A model generated the notes under the pieces. That model ran no database searches, had not been told where the DNA came from, and was given only the letters and a program-made list of their open reading frames with translations. Both the position numbers and the translations under genes were made by a program. Positions 12,518 through 21,053 of a stretch of DNA of 64,000 nt are shown in pieces. The stretch spans positions 31,110,679 through 31,174,678 of the forward strand of contig OZ024719.1 in NCBI GenBank assembly GCA_964016875.1, read 5' to 3'. Origin of the DNA: Fallopia convolvulus (lineage: Eukaryota; Streptophyta; Magnoliopsida; Caryophyllales; Polygonaceae). The first letter of the stretch is position 1, and each line of letters opens with the position of its first letter.

Positions 12518-13641
12518 AAAAGACCTTGTATAAGAAATAAAACAAAGATCAAGCAAGTATGGTTCATACATAGATTCATCAAAAGAGATAAGCAAAAAGA
12601 AGAAGTAATATGTCTCCAAACACTCTGGATAAAAGCATCAGGACCTAAAATATTACAACCGAAATTGCTATAAAGATTAAAAGGCCAAACTAACATGATG
12701 CTCAACAGATACAAAGTATAGAGAAATAAGTTCCAGAAAAAGCAAATGTTTACAAGAAGCCTAAGAGGAAACAAAAGGAAAAAATTGATAAAGGGATATG
12801 TGAAGTTGGTGATGATCTTATTAGAGAAGCAAGAGCCACACAACCTGTAAAGGTGCACAACACAAAGTATAAACCAGTAAGTTTTAAAGTAATAAGCTGT
12901 TAGAAAAGAGAAATCATAAAATAAGCCATTAGACCTTGATCTTATAGTGAATTTAATAAGTATAAATTGCACCAGATTAATAAGAGAATGATAAAAGTGG
13001 GTTAAGACAATCCAGAACTTTATTGAGCTAGAACACCAATCTTTGAACAAGTCTAATTCAGTAATCATAAAAGAACATAATAAGGCAAATAAGAGAGAAT
13101 CCTCCAAACTAGTTTGTAAATGATGCACTGTAACATAGGGAAAGATAAGATTAAAAGAAAAGGCACAAATATTGCAGAGAATATATGAAGAGGATCACCA
13201 GCTAACATGCCTGCATAAATTCCAATCAAAATGAAGAGAACAATTAGTCCTATAGATAAATCCATAAAGATAAAGCTTAATCCAAGAGAAATAGTAGTAA
13301 GTATGAATAATATGGTAAAGAGAATTATAGTAGCAACAAAGATTATTTAAGATTAACCAAGAGTAAACTGACACCGAGAAGTAAAGTCCAAACAAGCATA
13401 ATATTATACATAGGAGATTGATCCAGCAAACTTCCATCCAAAAGGAGCTACAAAGGGCATTACAGTTATCAAAAGAAGGCAACCTGAAGAAGCCAAAGCC
13501 CAGGAAATTACAACAGAAAGGGAAATACAGGGAATACAGCAGAGGTGCAACATACAAGTGGTACATAAAACAAACTAGCGGGCCAGATTCATAAGGTATT
13601 TTACACAAAACATAACCAGTCACAAGAGGAGCACCAATCAT
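12514..13641 (-). pseudogene. Hydrophobic frame between LINE ORF1 and ORF2, unknown product
   Basis: Frame 13641-13195 encodes about 148 residues rich in Phe, Leu, Tyr, Cys and Ile, with several stretches long enough to span a membrane. The same frame is open again from 13128 to 12514. Its first ATG (13641-13639) overlaps the ORF1 stop codon as TGATG, an arrangement that can allow reinitiation. I recognise no domain. It may be an accessory ORF or an open frame favoured by the pyrimidine-rich sense strand. The short interruption (13195-13128) means it is not intact. Confidence 0.4.
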
Positions 13642-15257
13642 CAAGCAGCTTGCTTTTTTCCTCTAGTCTTTTTAGGTTTCTTTGAGACAGAAGAAACTTC
13701 AACATATTCTTTGATAACCTCAGTATCCTTACGTTTGGAAGAGTCAGAGGTGCTCTCACCAGCACACTTAATGTCAACAGCATTCATTTGGTTTCTCAAG
13801 AGAGTGTTAGAGGACTCAGTCCCTGGGTCCATACCAGTCAATCCCAAGTAGGTAAGCTGGGGAACAGAATGAGAAGCACTAGGCAAAGTCATTCCACCAG
13901 TCACCAGGGGAGAAGCATAGAGGTAGGGAGGGATCATCATAGTCTCAGGGATCGGGGCATTCAGGTTTGCAAGTGCCAGAGCAACTTGCTCTCTAGCATT
14001 CAACAACACAGCAGGGTCAGAAAACACACTTGGATCCATAGAGGAATAGAAGTCTAAGGTTATAAGAGGATTATAATGAGGCATAGTCTGCACAGGGTTA
14101 AGCTCAGGAAGATTCACCCCAACAGAGGGCACACCAACAGATATAACAGGGCCACTAGAAGCTTGGTTTGTAGCAAACAGAGGAGCAACAACATTTGACC
14201 TTACAAAAGTAGGACCATTATGAATTCTATGAACAAGAGGTCTAGTGGAGACATCCCCATGCAGTCTAGTATAGGTTTGGGTAATAAGCTCAGCTTCAGC
14301 AGGATTTTCAAGAACAGTAAGCTTGCAACTTCTAGGTTGAATATTGTTGAGAGGACACTCATCAAAGAAATGAGAACCCTCCCCACAACAGCCACACCCA
14401 GAAGAGACAGTCTCATACCACACCTTGAGAGTCAACACAGAGTTAACTTGGGTTATAATTTTGACACTACCCTTAAGAGGAGAGGTAATATCAACATTAA
14501 CAAGAACCCTACAAAACTTCATCTTGTTTTTAGCATTAGAAACCTCATCAACCCTAACAAAGTGCCCAATAAGGTTGTCTCTCAGAATCAGGTCAAGAGC
14601 AGAAGGAGTGTAGAGGTAATAAGGCAAAGATGGGATACGAGCCCAGATATCAGCTCTTAAAACTTCATCAGAAATAGGATTAAACTCAGGATAAAAGGGA
14701 AGAAGGGCAACAAGTTTACCCTGAACAAGGTAGGGCCTTTTGTTCCAAACAACATCTCTAGCTTCCTTATTAGAAAATTTAAAGAGGATCCAGAAATTTG
14801 CAAATTCCTGGAACTGAACTTCACCCTTCACATAATCCTTCCAAACCCCTTTCATTTTCCCATTGATCAGAGTGGTAGAGATAGGTTCTTCTACCATTTT
14901 GAGCAAAAGGGAAAAGTGCATCAATTGTTGCAAGTATTTGTTAACAGAAGGAATAGATGTTGGATTTGGGAGAGGGATAGTGGCAGTAAAGGTAGCAGGA
15001 TTGAGAATATCATTGGAAGGAACAAAGTCACATTCAGGGATAATGACAGGAGCCTCAGCAGAACTGTGGGACAAAGACTCCCCATAAGAAAGAGGTCCAT
15101 TTGGGCTTAGAGACTTGACAGGATTGGTTCCAAGAGGCTGGATAAGAGCAGTAGGGGAAGAGGGAGCCAAAAGTCCATCAACATCCATGCCAGAAGACAT
15201 AGAGTTGAGAACTGGGAAGTTGACTAAAGCATCTTGGTAAGATATAGTTTCAGACAT
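13641..15257 (-). CDS. LINE ORF1 protein (DUF4283, CCHC zinc knuckle)
   Basis: ORF1 proteins of plant LINEs bind the element RNA and form the ribonucleoprotein. The frame is open to 15407, but the start at 15257 (MSETISYQDALVNF) fits plant ORF1 better, giving 538 residues. Residues roughly 110-270 match a DUF4283-type region, with G-x-W-K-D-Y, F-A-N-F-W-I-L-F-K-F, Y-L-V-Q-G-K and A-D-I-W-A-R-I-P-S-L-P. A zinc knuckle C-x2-C-x4-H-x4-C follows (CGCCGEGSHFFDEC), close to 14350-14400. The C-terminal half is Pro/Ser-rich and ends in a basic Lys/Arg patch (SKKPKKTRGKKQ), probably for nucleic-acid binding. The frame looks intact although ORF2 is broken. Confidence 0.85.
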   Translation of the reverse strand: MSETISYQDALVNFPVLNSMSSGMDVDGLLAPSSPTALIQPLGTNPVKSLSPNGPLSYGESLSHSSAEAPVIIPECDFVPSNDILNPATFTATIPLPNPTSIPSVNKYLQQLMHFSLLLKMVEEPISTTLINGKMKGVWKDYVKGEVQFQEFANFWILFKFSNKEARDVVWNKRPYLVQGKLVALLPFYPEFNPISDEVLRADIWARIPSLPYYLYTPSALDLILRDNLIGHFVRVDEVSNAKNKMKFCRVLVNVDITSPLKGSVKIITQVNSVLTLKVWYETVSSGCGCCGEGSHFFDECPLNNIQPRSCKLTVLENPAEAELITQTYTRLHGDVSTRPLVHRIHNGPTFVRSNVVAPLFATNQASSGPVISVGVPSVGVNLPELNPVQTMPHYNPLITLDFYSSMDPSVFSDPAVLLNAREQVALALANLNAPIPETMMIPPYLYASPLVTGGMTLPSASHSVPQLTYLGLTGMDPGTESSNTLLRNQMNAVDIKCAGESTSDSSKRKDTEVIKEYVEVSSVSKKPKKTRGKKQAA

Positions 15258-16183
15258 TCTAGATAGGTTAACCAAGGTAAGGGAAGGTAAGTAATTAGGA
15301 AGCTTTCTATGCCGAGGATGGTATGAACTATTGATACCAAAGCAGTCCTTAAATAGAGAAGTAAGTTGAAGAAGAGAAAAGTGTAGTAAAAAGGAGAGAA
15401 ATAACAATAAATGACATAGCTTAGAAAATTAAGAACAAACAATTTTAATTGGATGTGGAAGAGGTTAACAGTAACCATATAACTAGAGTAGTAGGGACTA
15501 CTGAGAAGTATATGGTGAGATAAACAGAGTACAGAGAAAGAGATCCTTAGGCAGAAAGAATGCAGAGAAGGTTGTACAGAAGAATTTAATGAATAGATGG
15601 CTAGAGAAATGATTATGCAGAAGAGAGCAATACAGAAAGAATATTCATAAAACATGGACCTTAGAAGATTACCCAAAAAGATCAACTTAGAAGAACAGTT
15701 GAATAAATTAAATGTCAGCAGATATAATTGGCTAGAAAAGAGGTCAACAGTAACCAAGCAATAGTAGGAAAGGATATTAGTCAATAATAAGTACATAGAG
15801 AAGTAAATGAAGGTACCAAAAGTCCTAGTACCATTAATGAGGATAAAGTTAACCACAGAGGCATTTATGAGATAAGTGGCAAGAGAAATGATTACATAGA
15901 AGAGAAAGAAGCAAACAGAGGTAGAACAGACTATATATTTTATAATACTATTATGAAAAATAAATTTAGAGAAGGAGACACCAATGTGAACATATAAATT
16001 AGGAGTATATATAAAAGGCCGGAAATAGATAGTAGAAAAGATACAGAGATAGTGAGCAAAAAAATTCTGAAGAAAAGGAATGGATGATATTAAAAAAGAG
16101 AGATGTGTCATGATGAACAGTAAATTGTAATTTTTGGTATAGTGTTGGCAAAAAACAAAGCTTAACAGATAGTGTAACCCCAA
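15224..16183 (-). pseudogene. Hydrophobic frame upstream of LINE ORF1, with in-frame 93-codon repeat
   Basis: A 319-codon frame in the LINE leader, very rich in Phe, Leu, Ile, Tyr and Ser, with many possible membrane-spanning stretches. It contains an internal tandem duplication: DNA near 15461-15625 and 15740-15904 aligns at a constant 279-bp offset (93 codons), giving paired segments such as I-I-S-L-A-T-Y-L-I-N and I-I-S-L-A-I-Y-S-L-N. It overlaps the preceding frame by 22 bp and ORF1's open frame by about 180 bp. No known family is recognised. It may be the last part of one longer ancestral ORF. Confidence 0.4.
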
Positions 16184-18800
16184 AAAATTACCATGAGAAG
16201 GAGATAATATAACCCATAAAACTCAAATTTTACAATGGGAAGGGGCATAACACAGAAAATCTTATCCATGAAATGGAAAATACTACAGGGGTTACAAAGT
16301 AAACAAGAAACAACAGCTGAAAAGTTAAGCCATGAAATCATATTGCAAGGGAGAACAGAAGTAAACACATATTGAGTAACAGTTTTGACATATAGATCAC
16401 AACAAGGAGAAGTCAGGCATAAAATGGTATTTTCAGAATCAATTCTCAGGGGGAGTCTATCCCTAAGATAGAGCACCCAATTATCCTCATTGAAATTGAT
16501 TTTGTTCCATGAAAGGGAATGGGGGAAAGCTACAACTCTTCCAAGCAGGAAGAGGAGCCTAAGCCACCAAACACCAAACATGTTAAGAAGATAGATCCAT
16601 CCATGATTCAAAGGCAACCCCCAGAAGGAAGGCAACAACACCTCAACCAAGAAAAACTTTAAGCAACAAAGAGGGAGCACTTGCTGCCAGTTCCTTAAGG
16701 AGGGGGACACAAGGTCAGTTCCATACAGAAATAAGAAATCACAATCACAAGGAAATCTGGCCATAGGAAGATACCAAGCACAAGAATTTGTTATAAAAAA
16801 ATAATAGGACAAAACACTCAGTAAGAGGAGAGAATAAGGAGAGTTAGCAAACTCAAGAACATATACTTCACTTGAAATATCAAATGAAATAAGTTGCATC
16901 AGACCATACAAGGCAATCAATATTTTGCATATATCTAGCATAAGAGGGGTAGAGAGGACAAAACCTGGAGTGCTTAATGGTACAGAAGTTACTACATAAG
17001 TTATTAAATTGTTGAATCCATAGTTAGGAATGTGAACAAGACCATACCCAAGAAAGGAGGCAACACCACAATCCTGCACAACTCTTGAATAAGATAAGAG
17101 GATAAGTATATTATAATAAATGAGGATCAATATAACTTGAAAGATACTAGAGAGTTTAAGTCTCATTTGTGCAAAATATAGAGCTGAGATAAGAATCATA
17201 TTAATGTTCAAGCCATATTGATAAAAACGTTTCAAGGATATTTCATAAGGTAAAGGTTCATTCTCTAGGTGCACACAATATAGCAGGATCTCAATCTTTA
17301 CAACCTCAAGGTCCGAAAAGAGAGATGGATACCATAAGGCAGCAGCCAAGAGAAAAATTTGACAGAGATAAGCAAAACAAACACTAGATAAGAAACCAGA
17401 AACAATAGAAGAAGAGGAGAGGAAGAGTAGACATAACCTAGATAGGTTGAGAGCACTTGCCGCCAGATCCAAAAGAAGGGGAAAGCAATGCCAGAGCAAT
17501 ACAAAAATAATAAGGACTCACACCCAGAAGAAAACCTGAGCCAAGGAAGATACCAAAAACAATGACATATATTAAAGAAATAATAGGTCAAGAAGGTGAG
17601 CAAAAAAATAGAATGATGAATTTTAGCCAACTCAAGAACATATACTTCATCTGAAATATCAGAAGCTAGGAGATGCAGCAGAGAAGGTAAAGCAAAAAAG
17701 AATTTACACGCTTCTAGCATAATAGAGATAGATAATGAAGCACCCTTTGTACTTAATGGTCCACAAAATTGGACAATACTTATTAAGTTGAAGACTCCAT
17801 ACTCAGGAAGACGAGAAATACCGTTCCCAAGCAAAGAGAGCACACAGCAAAACTGCACATAATTTGAGAAATATACAAGGATAAGAGTATTGCAGAGAAT
17901 AGGGGTCAAAATAATCTTAAGAATAATCTGAAATTTAGATGTCATCAGTAATAAAAACGGATCTGGGATGAGAATCATATTATGGTTCAAACAACAGAGA
18001 GGAACAAGTTTCAATGGTACTTCATAAGGTAAAGATTCATTCTCTAGATGCGAACAATATAGCAAGATCTCAATCTTTACAAACCCCAAAGTCTGAAAAG
18101 AGAGATGGATACCATAAGGCAGCACCCAAAAGAAAAGTTTGACAACAATAATAGTATCCACCAAAAAAGAAACCAGAACCAAAGGAAGAAGTAAAGAAGG
18201 AGTAGAGACATAACCTGGATCAGTCAACCTCCAAAAGCAGCAAAGAGAGTGAGACCACTTCTCACCCTCCCATAGAAGAACAAGAAAGCTCCCGCTTTCA
18301 GAAAGCACAAAGGAGAGATCACGCATAAAGATGCCAAGACAAGCACTTAGAACAATCAAAACAACAATTCCCACCGAGAATCTCTCAAATAAAGAGAGAT
18401 CCCAAGGCAAGAAATCACAGCAACACCGAGCAACGAAAGAATAAAGAAAAGGGGCAAAGATCCAACCACAAGGACAACAAAACGGCAAACCAAAGCCGCA
18501 CCAGGCAATCAGATCCAACCAATGGAAAATCAAGAAGTCATACGAGAGGAAGGGTTCAATAGGGATAAGGCAAAGGCACGATCTATAGACCATAACCAAC
18601 CAAACCCTAGAAGTTTCATTTGAGCAGAGAAAAGGGGTAAAACCGAAGAAAACAAGAAGGAAGCAAGGATCAGGATGGGTGAGGCAACGGGGGAAACAAA
18701 ACCAAAACAACAAGCAAAAGAACCAGGCGGATATACATAATGGAGAAGCAAGGGCAACCGGAGGAATGGGGGAGCGACGGCGGAACGAAAAGAAGAGCAC
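16162..18800 (-). pseudogene. Large hydrophobic leader ORF of the LINE, with 260-codon tandem duplication, frameshifted
   Basis: Two overlapping minus-strand frames (18800-17298, 500 codons; 17499-16162, 445 codons) look like one ancestral frame of roughly 880 codons, broken by a single base change near 17300. Each frame contains a copy of the same segment, with landmarks V-K-I-E-I-L-L-Y-C-x-H-L-E-N-E-x-L-P-Y-E and D-I-S-x-E-V-Y-V-L-E. The copies lie 779-780 bp apart and stay in register despite many substitutions. The protein is strongly hydrophobic with repeated membrane-like stretches; no family is recognised. It begins about 48 bp inside the LINE's 5' end. Alternative: non-coding pyrimidine-rich leader that is open by composition. 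Confidence 0.5.
16851..18120. repeat. Tandem duplication in LINE leader, 779/780-bp period
   Basis: Matching landmarks lie at 16851/17630, 16934/17713, 16971/17750, 17001/17780 and 17281/18060, all offset by exactly 779, then 17321/18101 offset by 780. So no net indel separates the copies over more than 430 bp, and a single 1-bp indel follows near 17305. Visible substitutions affect about a third of positions. Confidence 0.85.
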
Positions 18801-18847
18801 CCAACCCTAGGAGAGAGAAGAGAGCGACCTTTTTTTCCCCTTTCTCA

Positions 18848-18867
18848 TTTACCGTATATTACTTTTT
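18848..18867. repeat. LINE target-site duplication, 5' side
   Basis: TTTACCGTATATTACTTTTT, identical to 8270-8289. Confidence 0.93.
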
Positions 18868-19772
18868 GGGGTGGGTTACAGCAAACCTCAGCTCACCTCT
18901 AAACCCGTGTCTGCCCAAAACCGAACCCAAGCCGTCCGATAGGACATGTTTAATTCTACATGATAAATGAAAGATATTAAGGTAAAACTAGTTGAAATCC
19001 ATGATATTCAACATGATGATTTTATTTTTTTCTATCATATGCCTTATATGCCAAGAAGCTGGTGTTAAAAACTAAAACCTTATTTTGAAAAGTATAAATC
19101 TTTCTAAAAAGAATTAAAAAAAATTAATTACAAAATCATTGATTTTTTTTTAAAAATTTGGCTCTTATGCTATACGTCCCAGAATAAAAAAATTTAATAC
19201 GTCATACTAATCACCTTAAATTATGTCAATTATATTCTTTTTATCTTCACAAACTCCCCCATTAGTATTCCTATTATTATATAATCAAAATTTGATTAAT
19301 TTAAATACTTGCACATTCCAACTTCAATTTTTAAGAGGAGGATAAGATCAAGCAGAACATTCAAGTAATCAAAAGATATTTATGTACATGATCTAAAATT
19401 AAATTAATGTCCATGGACTGTTATCAAAAATAAAATAAAAAAAATATGTGCAAAGAGCATGTACATTTACTAAGGTAAATTCATTGGACATGAACAACAT
19501 TGACCTTAAATGACAAATTTATTTTGCTAAAATACCCATAAAATAGGGTATATTATACCGATAATTTTCGGTAATTCACAGTTTTTCGAAATTCATTTAT
19601 TCCAAATATAAGATTCAAATGCCCGAGTGCGCGCCTATAAAAACAACATGCTATATATAGCAGAATAACATGCATACTGTATATGTATAAATAGTGAAGG
19701 TCACATTCTTTTTCTCTCTACTAAAAAGAACTACAAATCGATCATAGTAGACATATACATTTGATAAGAGAA
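18868..19772. other. Upstream region of the monooxygenase pseudogene
   Basis: AT-rich, no coding region. It contains the likely promoter of the pseudogene at its right end. The LINE inserted about 900 bp upstream of the start codon. Confidence 0.5.
19686..19694 (+). promoter_or_regulatory. TATA box of the monooxygenase pseudogene
   Basis: TATAAATAG lies 79 bp before the ATG at 19773, a normal spacing for a plant promoter with a short leader. Two similar AT-rich motifs lie just upstream (TATAAAAAC at about 19637 and TATATATAG at about 19652). Confidence 0.5.
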
Positions 19773-19852
19773 ATGGAGATGGGTATGGAAGCAAAAATTG
19801 TAATTATGGGCGCAGGAATCACTGGTCTTGCTATAGCCGTAGGGCTTTACAG
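19773..19852 (+). other. Monooxygenase exon 1
   Basis: Encodes MEMGMEAKIVIMGAGITGLA plus seven residues (27 in all), the N-terminal beta-alpha-beta FAD-binding fold with G-x-G-x-x-G. It is followed by the splice donor GTATAG at 19853. Confidence 0.85.
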
Positions 19853-20101
19853 GTATAGTCAAACACTATATATATGTGCAAGTTAATTATCGTAGGGTAT
19901 TTCGGGTTATTACGCTGTTGTTTTTTTTTTTTTTTTTTTCTTGTACACTTTACTTCGGTCCTTCAGTTCTCCGTTGTATGTATATTGGGTCATTTTGATT
20001 AATGTAACGTACTTAGACCTATCAATTGGGTTAAATCGGATTCGGGTTTGGTCATTTCGAGTCATGGGTCAATCAAGTCGGGTTGTTGTGGGTTTCGGAT
20101 G

Positions 20102-20995
20102 TGTTGGAACAGTGTTAGAGAACTAACACTGGAACAATGGTTTCTCCATTCGAGCAATCGAAGTTTTGATAATGACAAACAAATAGAACTAATTCCCTGT
20201 ACAAGTGATCTCAGGAAAGATAGCAAGTTCACAGGAAAAGCAAATGGAAACGTTCCCTGTCAAGCCACCTGTGTACGTGGTAAGTAATTAAAAGGACAAG
20301 AAAGACATTTCACTATTGTCTTGGGCGGCAAGCCAAAGCTCTGAATGAATAGAGATGAAGAAGGGTACGCTAGTCTTTTTGAATAGTGTCGTACTCTCCA
20401 AGACAAGAAGGGCAAATGCGTCAAAACTAAAGATGGAAACTCTATAAATAGTATGCGACGCCGCTAGGTCGAATAGAGCTCTCGCACACAAGTAAACCAG
20501 ATCTACAAAAGGAAAGAGAGAGATCGAGAGCCTAAGCTGATTCAGTGAAGACATCAATTCAGAAGTTCAAGGAAGGAAGTATCAAGTGATGAAGGCTGCG
20601 TGAAGATCTTCATCAGCTTGAAGAAGGAGGTTCATGTGCTAAAGGGAACTGCACAGGAACGAGTAAGGTTCACTCTCTATATTCAGTTGTGTTTAGATCT
20701 AGGAACTACTATGTCTTAGTCGTTAGTATTGTTTGTGAGTGGGATTGCAAACAATAGAGAAGTTCGACTTTGTATTGTGGAACCCAAGATCTATCAAAAG
20801 AATATAGTGTGTGTTCAAAATCCTCCAAGGGAGGTAGAAGTTTACTCTTTAGCTAGTTGGCTAAAGAGGTTCCTCTATAAGGAACCGTGTCCCTGTCTTG
20901 ATTTCCTGTTTAATCTTTGTTCTATATTATTCCGCTGCGTAAGGGAACTGTCACTAGAACAGTTCCCGATTGTCTTGACTAACAACGATCCTACA
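20102..20995 (+). repeat. Sirevirus 5' LTR (894 bp)
   Basis: Begins TGTTGGAACAGTG and ends CGATCCTACA. TATAAATAG at 20444-20452 is the likely promoter. Short palindromes sit near both ends: AGTGTTAG-agaa-CTAACACT (20111-20130) and GGGAACTGT-cactaga-ACAGTTCCC (20943-20967). It carries about 20 bp (near 20830-20850) that the 3' LTR lacks. Confidence 0.95.
20444..20452 (+). promoter_or_regulatory. Sirevirus LTR TATA box
   Basis: TATAAATAG in the middle of the 5' LTR, repeated at 29918-29926 in the 3' LTR. Confidence 0.7.
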
Positions 20996-20997
20996 AT

Positions 20998-21013
20998 TGG
21001 TATCAGAGCTTGG
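20998..21013 (+). other. Sirevirus primer-binding site
   Basis: TGGTATCAGAGCTTGG lies two bases after the 5' LTR. The first 12 bases match the complement of the initiator tRNA-Met 3' end, the usual primer of plant copia elements. Confidence 0.92.
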
Positions 21014-21053
21014 CTCTAGATTTTCTGTGAAAACTCGCAGGATGTCTACATGA

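Larger units (their letters stand above)
8290..18847 (-). mobile_element. Full-length L1-type plant LINE, 10.56 kb, minus strand
   Basis: The element is bounded by a 20-bp perfect target duplication (8270-8289, 18848-18867). On its sense (minus) strand it ends in a poly(A) tail seen as 22 Ts at 8285-8306. From 5' to 3' it holds a 3.6-kb leader with long hydrophobic frames (18800-15224), ORF1 (15257-13641), a 1.1-kb inter-ORF segment with another hydrophobic frame (13641-12514), and ORF2 with endonuclease, reverse transcriptase, zinc region and RNase H (12517-8341). Plant LINEs of this kind are usually about 5-8 kb, so the leader and spacer are unusually long. ORF2 carries one nonsense codon and one frameshift, so the copy is dead. 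Confidence 0.92.

Noticed and set aside
13788..15110. Plus-strand frames opposite LINE ORF1
   Set aside because: Shadows of the ORF1 coding strand with no recognisable product.
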